A DNA stretch of 64,000 nucleotides. Source: Bin87 sp965208015. GTDB taxonomy: Bacteria > Chloroflexota > Dehalococcoidia > Lucifugimonadales > UBA3495. Made by a program: the position numbers and the translations under genes. The stretch spans positions 62,001 to 126,000 of the forward strand of contig OZ242309.1 in assembly GCA_965208015.1 (NCBI GenBank). The letters are read 5' to 3'. Below, piece by piece: positions 51,289-60,334 of the stretch; within the stretch, counting starts at the first letter, position 1, and every line of letters begins with the position of its first letter. Below the pieces are notes generated by a model. That model was not told where the DNA came from, ran no database searches, and saw nothing but the letters and a program-made list of their open reading frames with translations.

Positions 51289-51422
51289 AGCTTTGCCCCT
51301 TCAAAAATAAACGGTCGTATCCGGCGAGGGTGGCGCGATTATACCAACCGCCCCACCGAAGTAAGCAGAACTCAGACGCGATGGTGTACACTCAGTGAAC
51401 TACAGGTTGCCGGCAGTGGAAT

Positions 51423-51460
51423 TCTCACCGCAAGGTAGATATCTCACCGCAAGGTAGATA
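51423..51460. repeat. Exact 19-bp tandem repeat, two copies
   Basis: The unit TCTCACCGCAAGGTAGATA occurs at 51423-51441 and 51442-51460 with no gap or mismatch. It lies 54 bases before the toxin-antitoxin-like pair, where an operator would be expected. Confidence 0.85.
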
Positions 51461-51514
51461 ATCGACGATGGCTGAGTGGCCCGCCGCGCTCCTCTCGCGC
51501 AGAGAATTTGGACA

Positions 51515-51961
51515 ATGAGCCACTGTTGCGACGCTGACAGTCTGAGCAAGCAGGGTCACGACGCGCGGAACGATTGCCCTTCCTTCGGGTCTTCCGATCC
51601 AGGACAATTGCCAAGTACGATAACCGTCGGCGGCAAAACGTGGACAGTCACTCCTTATCTGCGGAACATACCCGCTAACCGCCCGGACCGCAGGATGGTC
51701 ACAGTTGGGAAAATCCGGCAGGTGTTGGAGAACTGGCTGTTCTGGTGCATCACCACATCCGGGAACAGAGATGGACGCACGTATTGGGGAAGGGTTGAAT
51801 ACGGAGGGATCGAACGGCTAATGAAAGTCGTGGTATCCCTCGATGGCGAAAGTCTGGTCAACGCCTACTTGGACGACAAAGCCACGAAAGACTGGATCAA
51901 CAACACTCGACGGCTTTTTGACCGGCGCTGCAAAGAAGGGAGTTTCGAGGTGCGAAAATGA
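51515..51961 (+). CDS. DUF4258-like protein (putative toxin)
   Basis: This 148-residue protein matches the DUF4258 pattern at its C-terminal half: V-T-V-G-K-I-R-Q-V-L-E-N, G-R-T-Y-W-G-R-V, L-M-K-V-V-V and V-N-A-Y-L-D. The N-terminal ~40 residues are disordered-looking and include two adjacent Cys. DUF4258 genes are often next to DUF2283 genes and the pair is considered a possible toxin-antitoxin system; function is not proven. Its stop overlaps the start of the next gene (ATGA). The ATG at 51515 is chosen; an in-frame upstream ATG at 51476 adds little. No strong ribosome site is visible. Confidence 0.6.
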   Translation: MSHCCDADSLSKQGHDARNDCPSFGSSDPGQLPSTITVGGKTWTVTPYLRNIPANRPDRRMVTVGKIRQVLENWLFWCITTSGNRDGRTYWGRVEYGGIERLMKVVVSLDGESLVNAYLDDKATKDWINNTRRLFDRRCKEGSFEVRK

Positions 51962-52374
51962 GCCTGCGTACCCACTACAGCCCGGAAGACGACATCGTTA
52001 TGCTGTACACAACCGAAGTGGGTGAGGGCAGTTACGATGTGGAAAGCCATCATTGGACCAGGATTGTCCTGCCGCCTGGCAACGGAATCAGACCTGTGGC
52101 ACTAGAGGTCATGTTTGTGAGCGACCTTATGCCATTGGAAACAAACGGCGGTTACTGTTCCAAAACCGATACCCTTGTGATCGGTAATGGCAAAAGTTCT
52201 GCCACGCTGGTTGAAGAGAATGGCGATTTGACCGCGTACTGGCTCCCGGAAAAAGATGACCCCGACGATTTGAGCCTAGTGGCTGTTGCCCTTCGACAGG
52301 CGTCCGTGCATCTGGCTCCGGTGATTGCCGCCCAGCAGCAACCGCTCGACATCGCTTCAAGGAGAAAGCTGACA
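51958..52374 (+). CDS. DUF2283-like protein (putative antitoxin), with no stop before the GMC gene
   Basis: About 139 codons start with an ATG that overlaps the preceding stop. The first ~60 residues fit DUF2283 (H-Y-S-P-E-D-D-I-V-M-L-Y, then V-A-L-E-V-M-F). The rest is unassigned. There is no stop codon: the frame runs straight into the GMC oxidoreductase at 52375, giving one 656-residue reading frame. The GMC gene also has its own ribosome site inside this frame, so both a fusion protein and a separate GMC enzyme may be made. The lost stop could reflect decay of the antitoxin gene. Confidence 0.6.
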
Positions 52375-53928
52375 ATGCAGTACGACTACATCGTGGTCGG
52401 CGGCGGATCCGCCGGCTGTGTGATGGCCACCCGCCTCTCCGAGATGACCGACAAGTCCGTTATCCTTCTGGAGGCCGGCCCCGACTATCCCGACTTCGAG
52501 CACCTGCCCGAGGACCTGAAACAGGGCAACAACACCTGGCTTTCCGCCTACGGGCCGCACAGCTGGGACCTGCGCGGGCGGGCCACTCCGTTGCAGGACG
52601 AGCCGATGATCATCCCGCGCGGCAAGGCCATGGGCGGCTCATCGTCCATCAACGGCCAGGTCGTTTTCCGCGGTATCCCCGAGGACTACGACCTGTGGGC
52701 CGAATGGGGCAACGACGAGTGGAAGTTCACCGACTGCCTGCCCTTCTTCCGCAAGATGGAGAACGACTGGGACTACAGCGGCGACGACTTCCACGGCTCT
52801 GAAGGGCCGCTGCCGGTGCGCCGTCCCAAACGGCAGGACTGGCTGCCCTTCAACACGGCCTTTTACGATGCCTGCGTCCGCCTGGGCATTCCCGAGCATC
52901 CCGACCAAAACGCCCCCGACTGCTATACCGCCGTGTCGCCCCGACCCATGAACAACATCGACGGCGTGCGCATGAGCACCTCGCTGACCTTCCTCAGCAC
53001 GGCCCGCCATCGGCTCAACCTGACCGTGCGGGGCAACATCCACGCCCGCCGCGTGGTGCTTGACGGCAATCGAGCCGTGGGCGTCGAGGTCGAAAGCGGC
53101 GGCGATATCTTCACCGTCGAGGGCAAGGAGATCGTGCTGTGCAGCGGCACCATCGGGTCGGCGCAGATGCTGCTGCTGTCCGGCATCGGCCCCGCCGATC
53201 ACCTGCGGGAGATGGGTATCCCGGTGAACCACGAACTGCCCGGCGTCGGGATGAACTTCCGCGACCATCCTGCGGCCTACATTCTGTTCCGCGGCGAGGG
53301 TGAGGAACCGGACACCTTCGCGCCCAACATCCAGGTTGGCCTGCGCTGGAGCGCCGACGACTCGCCGACCAAGGCCGACTTCCAGATCACACCCACGCTG
53401 ATGACCAGCGAACACCGCCCGTCAAGCATCAGCTACGATGGCTCCGGCTTCCACTTCGGCCTGAGCGTGGGCCTGCAGAACGCGGTAGGGTTCGGCCGTC
53501 TGTCGCTCCAATCCACTGACCCGGCGGTCCAGCCCGACCTGGACTACCAGTTGTTCAGCGACCCCTATGACCGGCAGCGCATGCGCCAGGCTATCCGCAA
53601 GGCGCTGGAAATCGCCGGGGAGTCTCCGTTCAAGGAGTTCATCGTGGAGCGGCTGAACCCGGTGGACGCTGATCTGGTCAGCGACGATGCCCTGGACAAC
53701 TGGATCCTGCGCAACGCCTACACTCAGCACCACATCGCCGGCACCTGCAAGATGGGCCCGTCCAGCGACCCCATGGCGGTGGTGAGCCAGCACGGCCAGG
53801 TCCACGGTATCGCGGGCTTGCGCGTTGCCGACGCCTCGGTAATGCCCGACGTGATCCGCGCCAACACCAACGCCACCACCATCATGATCAGCGAGCGGGT
53901 ATCGGAGTTCATCAAGACGGGGATTTAA
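52375..53928 (+). CDS. GMC-family FAD oxidoreductase (second copy)
   Basis: This 517-residue paralogue of the enzyme at 37187 has V-V-G-G-G-S-A-G for FAD, M-G-G-S-S-S-I-N-G-Q, C-S-G-T-I-G-S-A-Q and the catalytic region H-H-I-A-G-T-C-K-M-G. The second active-site residue position reads T-N-A-T-T-I-M, so Asn replaces the His of the first copy, as in choline-oxidase-like relatives. AAGGAGA (52359-52365) with nine-base spacing supports the ATG at 52375, although the frame is open from 51958. Substrate unknown; the two copies differ enough to have separate roles. Confidence 0.92.
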   Translation: MQYDYIVVGGGSAGCVMATRLSEMTDKSVILLEAGPDYPDFEHLPEDLKQGNNTWLSAYGPHSWDLRGRATPLQDEPMIIPRGKAMGGSSSINGQVVFRGIPEDYDLWAEWGNDEWKFTDCLPFFRKMENDWDYSGDDFHGSEGPLPVRRPKRQDWLPFNTAFYDACVRLGIPEHPDQNAPDCYTAVSPRPMNNIDGVRMSTSLTFLSTARHRLNLTVRGNIHARRVVLDGNRAVGVEVESGGDIFTVEGKEIVLCSGTIGSAQMLLLSGIGPADHLREMGIPVNHELPGVGMNFRDHPAAYILFRGEGEEPDTFAPNIQVGLRWSADDSPTKADFQITPTLMTSEHRPSSISYDGSGFHFGLSVGLQNAVGFGRLSLQSTDPAVQPDLDYQLFSDPYDRQRMRQAIRKALEIAGESPFKEFIVERLNPVDADLVSDDALDNWILRNAYTQHHIAGTCKMGPSSDPMAVVSQHGQVHGIAGLRVADASVMPDVIRANTNATTIMISERVSEFIKTGI

Positions 53929-53990
53929 CCCCCTGCGGCGGTGGTGAGCCTTCCAGCCCCGGCTACGACCGGACAGCAAGGTAACGCGCG

Positions 53991-55670
53991 ATGAACACCC
54001 CCATCAGCAGCCGCGTCGGTTTGCTGGCCGTGATGGCGGCCGCCATAGCGGTATTGGCGGTGGCGGTGGTAACGGCGTGGGCATCGCCGGCCGGATCGGG
54101 CCCACAACAGGGTCCGCCGCCTCCGGTGACGCCTCCAGCGGTGCCCACGCCGACGCTGGTACCGCTGGGCAACCCCACCGGCTTGGGAGCCGGGCCGACC
54201 GGCCACACCGGCCAAGTGCAATTGTGGTGGCAGCCGGCCCAGAACGCCACCGTTCACTGGGTCTGGTCAGCGAAGTGGGACAACACCGGTGGCACATGGA
54301 CGCTCTCCGAGCGGAACCAAGCAATTGTAGACGGCCTGGAGCATTGGGAGGATCATTGGTTCACGGTCATCGCCGGCATCGACCGCGGAAATGGTCAGTA
54401 CGAATGGTCCAAGTGGAGCAATTGGGCCAAAGCGTCGCCGGAATGGTATCCAAATCCCACCGCAGACCCCGACGCCGGCATCGGCGACATTGAGGTGAAT
54501 ACAGTCTTCGGGCCCGACTCCACGTTGGCTTTCGCAATAACCCCGTGCGACGGTCCAACCGCCACCTCCGTGCCGGCTCAACACGGCGGAGGCAGCCCCA
54601 CCGGTTCACCATGCGCGAGGGGTGACCAGGTCAATTTCAACCTGACGCCATTGGTATCCAGCGGCCACAATTTCAAAATACAGATGGCATGTATCGACCG
54701 AAGCTCGGATGACTGCGCCCTGGCTTCAGGCGCTTACGCCCCGTATACGGACATCGGGTTCGTCGAGCGCGTCCGACGGCGGACGGAGGGCCAGGTGCAG
54801 TTCGAGGTCACGACGTTCTCCGAACTTGGCGTCGCCCACGCCGACGCGCTGCGCCTCTTGAAGGACGGGACGTTGCAGGCCGCGCAAATTCACCCGTCCC
54901 ACGTCAGAGTCGCCCATCCCGTCGTGGACATCGCCAACCTCTGGGGGCTGTATAACGATCAGGCTTCCAATCTTTCTGTCGTAGACGCCGTGCAGCCGGC
55001 GATGGCCGACTTGACCGCGGCAAACGGTGGAGTGCAGGTCGCGTACATGGTGACCGACCACCATTACCTGTTTTCTCGGCGGGACGTTCACCACGACCCG
55101 GACGCCTGGCTTGGGTTTAGAGTTGGTGCCGACAGCGCGGATCTCCGCAGCATGCTCACCGGCATGGGATCTGATGCTCAGTCCCTCCGGTATCGGGACC
55201 CACGCGGGGCCTTGAAAGATGGCTCGGTGGACGGCGCGATATTCTGCGCATGGTGTGGGGACAGACAGCAATTGAACGAGGTTACCGACTACATCATGGG
55301 ACCGTTTTTCAATATTCCCCACAGCTGGCTCGCCGTCAATACGGAAATATGGAACCAGATGCCCCGCGATCTGCAGAACATCGTCCTGGAGGAAGGCGCG
55401 CGCCACGCCTACGTGAACCGCTATCTGGTGCTGCTTGCCAGCGAGCCGGAGGCCGTGGGTCACAGCATCGGCAAGCGGGTGCGGTACGCGCCGTTTTCCG
55501 ACGCGGTGCTGAACCGCATGCGCCGGTCTGCTATCGAAAACGTCGTGCTCACCTGGATCGAGCGGACCGGAGGACCTGACTCTGATGCTGTCCGTCTCTT
55601 TAACCAGGTCGTGGGCCCCATCATCAACATAAACATCAATCCCGACGGTTCGGTTTCCGAAACAGAATAG
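53991..55670 (+). CDS. TRAP-type (DctP-like) solute-binding protein with N-terminal FN3-like domain
   Basis: The 559-residue protein has a signal peptide or anchor (residues ~8-32), a Pro-rich linker, and an FN3-like segment at ~60-155 (V-Q-L-W-W-Q-P-A-Q-N-A, ending with W-S-K-W-S-N-W). From ~250 a DctP-like fold follows: F-V-E-R-V-R-R-R-T-E-G-Q-V, L-L-K-D-G-T-L-Q, and W-L-A-V-N-T-E-I-W-N-Q-M-P, all typical of TRAP binding proteins that catch organic acids. No TRAP membrane subunits are nearby, so it may work with distant permeases or as a sensor. The gene sits between the second GMC gene and a PLP enzyme. Confidence 0.78.
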   Translation: MNTPISSRVGLLAVMAAAIAVLAVAVVTAWASPAGSGPQQGPPPPVTPPAVPTPTLVPLGNPTGLGAGPTGHTGQVQLWWQPAQNATVHWVWSAKWDNTGGTWTLSERNQAIVDGLEHWEDHWFTVIAGIDRGNGQYEWSKWSNWAKASPEWYPNPTADPDAGIGDIEVNTVFGPDSTLAFAITPCDGPTATSVPAQHGGGSPTGSPCARGDQVNFNLTPLVSSGHNFKIQMACIDRSSDDCALASGAYAPYTDIGFVERVRRRTEGQVQFEVTTFSELGVAHADALRLLKDGTLQAAQIHPSHVRVAHPVVDIANLWGLYNDQASNLSVVDAVQPAMADLTAANGGVQVAYMVTDHHYLFSRRDVHHDPDAWLGFRVGADSADLRSMLTGMGSDAQSLRYRDPRGALKDGSVDGAIFCAWCGDRQQLNEVTDYIMGPFFNIPHSWLAVNTEIWNQMPRDLQNIVLEEGARHAYVNRYLVLLASEPEAVGHSIGKRVRYAPFSDAVLNRMRRSAIENVVLTWIERTGGPDSDAVRLFNQVVGPIINININPDGSVSETE

Positions 55671-55694
55671 CCCCAATTCCTGGGTGTCAACTCC

Positions 55695-56825
55695 ATGAAC
55701 TTCGAGACCATCGCCGCCCAGGCGGCCCACCTGATTGACCCGGCAACCGGCGCTGTCGCGCCCCCCATCTACCTCTCGACGACCTTCGAACGGGACGTGG
55801 ACGGCGAATATTCACGCGGGTTTGTCTACTCCCGCTCCGACAACCCCAACCGGCGCGGCCTGGAGCAGTGCCTCGCGCTGCTGGAGGGTGGGGAAGGGGG
55901 CAATGCGATGTCGGCGGCCTTCGCGTCCGGGTCGGCGGCGACAGCGGCGGTGTTCCAGGCGCTAGCGCCCGGCGACCACGTGATCGCGCCCGATGATTGT
56001 TACCACGGTACGTCCCGGATGCTCCGGGAGGTTTTCGCTCCCTGGGGTCTGCAAACCAGCTTCGTCGACATGACCGACGCGGATTCAGTCCGCCAAGCTG
56101 TTCGGCCCGACACCCGCCTGGTGTGGGTCGAAACGCCGTCCAATCCGCTGCTCAAGATCACCGACATCGCCAGGATGGCCGAAATCGCGCATTCCGCCGG
56201 CGCGCGGTGCGCCTGCGACAACACTTGGGCCAGCCCGATGCTGCAACGGCCCTTCGAGCTGGGCGCGGACCTGGTGGTGCATTCAACCACCAAGTACCTG
56301 AGCGGACACGAGGACGTGACCGGCGGCGCCGTGGTCACTCGCGAGGATTCCGACATCTTCCAGCGGGTGCGGCTGATCCAGAACCTGTGCGGCGCGGTTC
56401 CTTCGCCATTCGACTGCTGGCTCGCGCTGCGGGGCATCCGAACGCTGCCGGCGCGGATGCCTTATCATTCGGCCAACGCCGGCCGGTTGGCCCGCTATCT
56501 CCAGGACCATCCGCGCGTCTCCGCAGTCCACTATCCCGGACTGCCGGAGCACCCGGGGAACGATATTGCCGCGCGGCAGATGTCCGACTTCGGCGGGATG
56601 CTGTCGTTCCAGGTTGCCGGCGGGCGTGACGCCGCCATGGATGTGGCGGCCCGGGTCCGGCTGTTCGTGCGCGCCACGAGCCTAGGCGGGACGCAGAGCC
56701 TCATCGAGCACCGGGCGTCCATCGAAGGCCCGGATACCCAGACCCCTGACGACCTGCTGCGGGTGTCGGTGGGGCTGGAGAACGCTGACGACCTGATTGC
56801 CGACCTGGCGCAGGCGCTGGGCTGA
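55695..56825 (+). CDS. PLP-dependent Cys/Met-metabolism enzyme (cystathionine gamma-synthase/lyase-like)
   Basis: The 376-residue protein matches the family along its length: P-P-I-Y-L-S-T-T-F, Y-S-R-S-D-N-P-N-R, a Gly/Ser-rich cofactor loop (A-F-A-S-G-S-A-A), E-T-P-S-N-P, C-D-N-T-W-A-S-P and the PLP lysine in H-S-T-T-K-Y-L-S-G-H at about residue 200. The C-terminal S-L-G-G-T-Q-S-L-I-E-H block is also present. It could act in transsulfuration, methionine gamma-lyase or related beta/gamma-elimination reactions, which cannot be separated by eye. It starts 24 bases after the binding-protein gene, so they may share a transcript. Confidence 0.9.
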   Translation: MNFETIAAQAAHLIDPATGAVAPPIYLSTTFERDVDGEYSRGFVYSRSDNPNRRGLEQCLALLEGGEGGNAMSAAFASGSAATAAVFQALAPGDHVIAPDDCYHGTSRMLREVFAPWGLQTSFVDMTDADSVRQAVRPDTRLVWVETPSNPLLKITDIARMAEIAHSAGARCACDNTWASPMLQRPFELGADLVVHSTTKYLSGHEDVTGGAVVTREDSDIFQRVRLIQNLCGAVPSPFDCWLALRGIRTLPARMPYHSANAGRLARYLQDHPRVSAVHYPGLPEHPGNDIAARQMSDFGGMLSFQVAGGRDAAMDVAARVRLFVRATSLGGTQSLIEHRASIEGPDTQTPDDLLRVSVGLENADDLIADLAQALG

Positions 56826-56997
56826 CTCGCCGCCCGGCAGGGATCGGCCATGTGGTACTATCCGCATGGCGATCGACTGATCGCCGCTTCGCCCGTGTAA
56901 CCCAGATCGCCCGCCATTCTGCCGACGCCCGCGACGGGTGACGTGTATCACCGACGAAGCAGTGAACCGGCACACGCGCTAAGGAGGGAGGCGTGCC

Positions 56998-58449
56998 ATG
57001 TTTGACTTGCTGATTACCGGTGGAACCGTGGTGATGCCCACCGAGGCGGCCTCCGTTGACATCGGGGTACAGGATGGACGGATCGTCGCCATTGGCGCAC
57101 CGGGCACCCTGGTTGACGAGGCAATCCAGACCATCGATGCCACGGGTCGGATCGTTTGCCCCGGTGGCATCGAGCCACACATCCATGCGGCCGCTAACGT
57201 GCAACCCGGTGTGCACCAGCAGGTGGCGGGCGTGCCCAACGCCGGCCCCCTGGAGCACTCCCTGGGCGCCATCTGGGGCGGCACGACCACCGTGGTGGAC
57301 TTCGCCCCGGCTCCCAACGAGGGCGAACTGGTCGGCGGAATCCTCGATTTCCTGTCGGTGTGGGAGGGCAACACCTACGCCGACTGGTCTTCCCACGTCA
57401 TCTATCGGACCAGCAATACCGCCGACAGCATCGCGCGGGTGGGCGAGTTGATCAACAACGATTTTCCCAGCGTGAAGATCTTCACCACCAACATCCGTCC
57501 GCCGTCGGACCCGCCGCTCAGCCTCACGCCCACCGGACGGATCGACAACGGACGCCTCACCGACCTTACCGCGCAACTGGCGCGTCACGACGGCGTCCTG
57601 GCCGTCCACGCAGAGGACGATGAGATCGTCATGTACAACTACCTGCTGGCGCAGCAGCGCGGCATGTGGGACTGGTACAACGCCCATCTCATCCACTCGA
57701 AAGAAGTGGAGGATGTGGCGTTCCGAGACGTGATACGGATCGCGGAGCAGAACGGCGCCGGCATGTACTTCGTCCACGTCACCGGCAGCGACGGCGTGAA
57801 CGCCGTAGCCGCCGCGCGCAGCCGGGGGCAGGCAGTATATGGCGAGGTGCTGACCCTGGCCCTGTCCTTCAACGCCTTCCAGTACCGCGAACCCGACGGC
57901 ATGAAGTACCACACCTATCCGTCGCTAAAGTATCCGGAAGATGGCAGTGACCTGTGGACTGGCCTGCTGGGCAACAACCTGACCTTCACCGCCACCGACA
58001 GCAGCTTCACCACCTACCTGGACAAGACGGCCGGCCTCAACGTCCAGGACATGCGCGGAGGCAACATCGGCATCGAGATCCGCATGGGCGTCAACTACAC
58101 TGAAGCCGTCGTCCGGCGGGGAATGTCCCTGACCCAGTTCGCCAACATCACCGCCACCAACGCCGCCCGCCTGCTGGGGATGTACCCGCAGAAGGGCGTC
58201 ATCGCCCCCGGCAGCGACGCCGACTTTGCAATCATCGACCCCACCATCCACAAGCGGCTCACCATGGACGACCTGCACCTGCGCGACTACAGTCCGTGGG
58301 AGGGTTGGGAAATCTTCGGGTGGCCGACCACGGTTATTCTTCGCGGCAAGGTGATGGTGGACAACGGGCAGTTGCTGGGCACGCCCGACGATGGCCGGCG
58401 CGTGCGCCGCCGCATCGACCCGGCGGTGCTGCAACGCCCGGCGTTTTAG
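56998..58449 (+). CDS. Dihydropyrimidinase/hydantoinase-like metal-dependent amidohydrolase
   Basis: This 483-residue enzyme should hydrolyse a cyclic amide with a binuclear metal site. The ligands are in place: H61 and H63 (P-H-I-H), the carboxylated lysine K160 (S-V-K-I-F), H204 (A-V-H-A-E-D), H260 (Y-F-V-H-V-T-G) and D334 (T-A-T-D-S-S-F). In hydantoinases the last motif is usually T-D-H-C-P, and the K motif is F-K-x-F-M, so the active-site surroundings differ from the reference enzymes. AGGAGGG precedes the start. It could act on hydantoins, dihydropyrimidines or another cyclic amide; the substrate is open. Confidence 0.88.
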   Translation: MFDLLITGGTVVMPTEAASVDIGVQDGRIVAIGAPGTLVDEAIQTIDATGRIVCPGGIEPHIHAAANVQPGVHQQVAGVPNAGPLEHSLGAIWGGTTTVVDFAPAPNEGELVGGILDFLSVWEGNTYADWSSHVIYRTSNTADSIARVGELINNDFPSVKIFTTNIRPPSDPPLSLTPTGRIDNGRLTDLTAQLARHDGVLAVHAEDDEIVMYNYLLAQQRGMWDWYNAHLIHSKEVEDVAFRDVIRIAEQNGAGMYFVHVTGSDGVNAVAAARSRGQAVYGEVLTLALSFNAFQYREPDGMKYHTYPSLKYPEDGSDLWTGLLGNNLTFTATDSSFTTYLDKTAGLNVQDMRGGNIGIEIRMGVNYTEAVVRRGMSLTQFANITATNAARLLGMYPQKGVIAPGSDADFAIIDPTIHKRLTMDDLHLRDYSPWEGWEIFGWPTTVILRGKVMVDNGQLLGTPDDGRRVRRRIDPAVLQRPAF

Positions 58450-58515
58450 GGCGCCGCGCGCCGACCGGCGTTAGCCGGGCCGAGCGTCTCGAACCAACCT
58501 GCCATCGCCGCCGTC

Positions 58516-59988
58516 GTGAACGAAACACAGGACAACGTCCTCTTCTGCCGGTTCTGCGGACACCTCAGTCCGGCTCCTGAAGCGGCCGATGTTCCTCCCG
58601 CCAGCGCAAGGTGCGCGAGGTGCGGAGCGTATTCGGGGTTGGAGGCGGTCGCCGAGGTCGACGCCAGGGAACGGTCACGCCGGATCAGGCTGGAATTCCT
58701 TCGCAGCCGTCTGCTCCGTCTGGCCGTCGTAGTGTTGCCGCTGGTGGGCTTGGGCATGTGGGTCCTCTGGGCATATACTGGTCTGCCCCCGGACCCGCCG
58801 GCTCCCTCGACTCGCATCGGGGATACCACCGCAGTTACCGCAACTGGCGACTGGCCGCAGGCCGGCCACGGCGTAACCAATCTGGCCTCCGGCAGTGTTC
58901 TGACCGTTCCAACCGGAACGGCTCCGGAGCCCGCATGGAGCTACGTCGCCGGTTCCCCAATCGTTGCGCCGCCGGCAGTAATCGGCGACCGAATGTACCT
59001 GACCGACGAATCCGGAAACGTGACGGCGCTGAACCGGGAAACCGGCGAAGTCGTCTGGCAGTATGAGTCCCGACTGACAGCCGGCGTTACGCCGGCGGTG
59101 GTGGACGGGCTGGTTTTCGTCGTATTTCGACCCGGCTTGGTGTCCGCTCTGGAGGCGGACACCGGCGAAGTCGTTTGGTCACGCCGACTGCGGACCGCGT
59201 CCCTACCGTCGCCCACCATTGCGGACGGCCGGCTGTACGTAGCTGAGAGCGACAAGAACCGTCTACTCGCCCTGGACGCCGCCAACGGCGAGAAACTATG
59301 GGAGTATCGCCTCAGGGACTGGGTGATCGCGCCGCCGGTCGTGATCGACGGAAAAGTGATCGCCACCGCCAACGACGCCTACATCCACGTTATAGATGCC
59401 AACAGTGGGAAGAGGCGCATGATCTACGACGCCGGCCGGTCCCGCTGGGTGCGCGGCGGGCCCATCGCCACCGAGGACCTGCTCCATTTCAGCAGTTTCA
59501 ACGGGCGGATTTGGGGCATTGACTATCAGGGACACCGATACCCGTTGGAGCGACAGATCTTGTACTTCAAAACGCTGCTGTGGGTATGGGGTTTCACCAA
59601 GCAGGGTCCGGTGCAGCAGGGTTTGGTCTGGTCGTCGTGGAGCGTGGAAGACCAGCCCTATCAGCCGGCGCTGTCGGGAACGACTCTGGTCGTGGCGGAC
59701 GCCATCGGCCCGGTCACCGCGCTGAACTCCGTCGATGGCGAGGTTCTTTGGGAGATCGACGTTGGAGCGGACATCACAGCCCCCGCCACTATTGCGGGAG
59801 CCGTCGCATTGGTGGGCGACGAACACGGGCGCGTAACCGCTCTGTCGGTCGCCGACGGGTCGACAGATTGGCAAACGCAGCTGGACGGTCCAATCACGGC
59901 GTCGCCCATCGCGGCGGGAGGCCTGGTTATCGTCCCCACAGCGGCTGACGGCGGGACGCTGGTCGCATTGGGGGCCAATACGAACTGA
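58516..59988 (+). CDS. Membrane-anchored PQQ-type beta-propeller protein with N-terminal zinc ribbon
   Basis: The protein has about 490 residues, with a GTG start. Residues ~10-45 hold a double Cys pair (C-R-F-C and C-A-R-C) that forms a zinc ribbon. Residues ~68-88 are one membrane helix. The remainder is a beta-propeller with PQQ-like blades (T-G-E-V-V-W-Q-Y, N-G-E-K-L-W-E-Y, D-G-E-V-L-W-E-I). BamB-like proteins use such propellers as scaffolds and some bind PQQ; no PQQ-catalytic residues are seen, so a scaffold role is likelier. The zinc ribbon would lie in the cytoplasm and the propeller outside. Confidence 0.82.
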   Translation: MNETQDNVLFCRFCGHLSPAPEAADVPPASARCARCGAYSGLEAVAEVDARERSRRIRLEFLRSRLLRLAVVVLPLVGLGMWVLWAYTGLPPDPPAPSTRIGDTTAVTATGDWPQAGHGVTNLASGSVLTVPTGTAPEPAWSYVAGSPIVAPPAVIGDRMYLTDESGNVTALNRETGEVVWQYESRLTAGVTPAVVDGLVFVVFRPGLVSALEADTGEVVWSRRLRTASLPSPTIADGRLYVAESDKNRLLALDAANGEKLWEYRLRDWVIAPPVVIDGKVIATANDAYIHVIDANSGKRRMIYDAGRSRWVRGGPIATEDLLHFSSFNGRIWGIDYQGHRYPLERQILYFKTLLWVWGFTKQGPVQQGLVWSSWSVEDQPYQPALSGTTLVVADAIGPVTALNSVDGEVLWEIDVGADITAPATIAGAVALVGDEHGRVTALSVADGSTDWQTQLDGPITASPIAAGGLVIVPTAADGGTLVALGANTN

Positions 59989-60011
59989 CCCATCCAGTCT
60001 GCATGACCTCC

Positions 60012-60048
60012 AGGAGAGGCGCCCCACGGCTGGGCGCCTCTCCTCATT
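60012..60048 (+). terminator. Rho-independent terminator
   Basis: AGGAGAGGCGCCC and its perfect complement (60032-60044) are separated by seven bases and followed by CATTTT. It ends the propeller gene's transcript. Confidence 0.88.
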
Positions 60049-60105
60049 TTGGCGACCGGAACGCCGTAATGTCCCGCGTCGACGCACACTTGGATCCCGC
60101 GGTGT

Positions 60106-60111
60106 GATAAT
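60106..60111 (+). promoter_or_regulatory. Candidate extended -10 upstream of the ABC operon
   Basis: TGTGATAAT has an extended -10 form, in a notably AT-rich stretch (60100-60240) about 220 bases before the binding-protein gene. TTGACT at 60120 may be part of a second promoter. Neither has a good partner element. Confidence 0.3.
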
Positions 60112-60334
60112 ACGTTCCATTGACTCACATGATATTATTGCGTTAGCAACATAACGAAAATCGTCTTTACAGGCTGGTAAACAGCGTATTAGTCTTGCCA
60201 GCATCAATTTAGACGCCGATATCCGGTTGCCACTCTGGAGAACATGAGCACATATCCCTATACGTCATGACTGGTGATGATCGGGTTGTTCACCTGGCCG
60301 GCTGCCTGAAGCAGCGCAAACGGAGGTTCGCATC

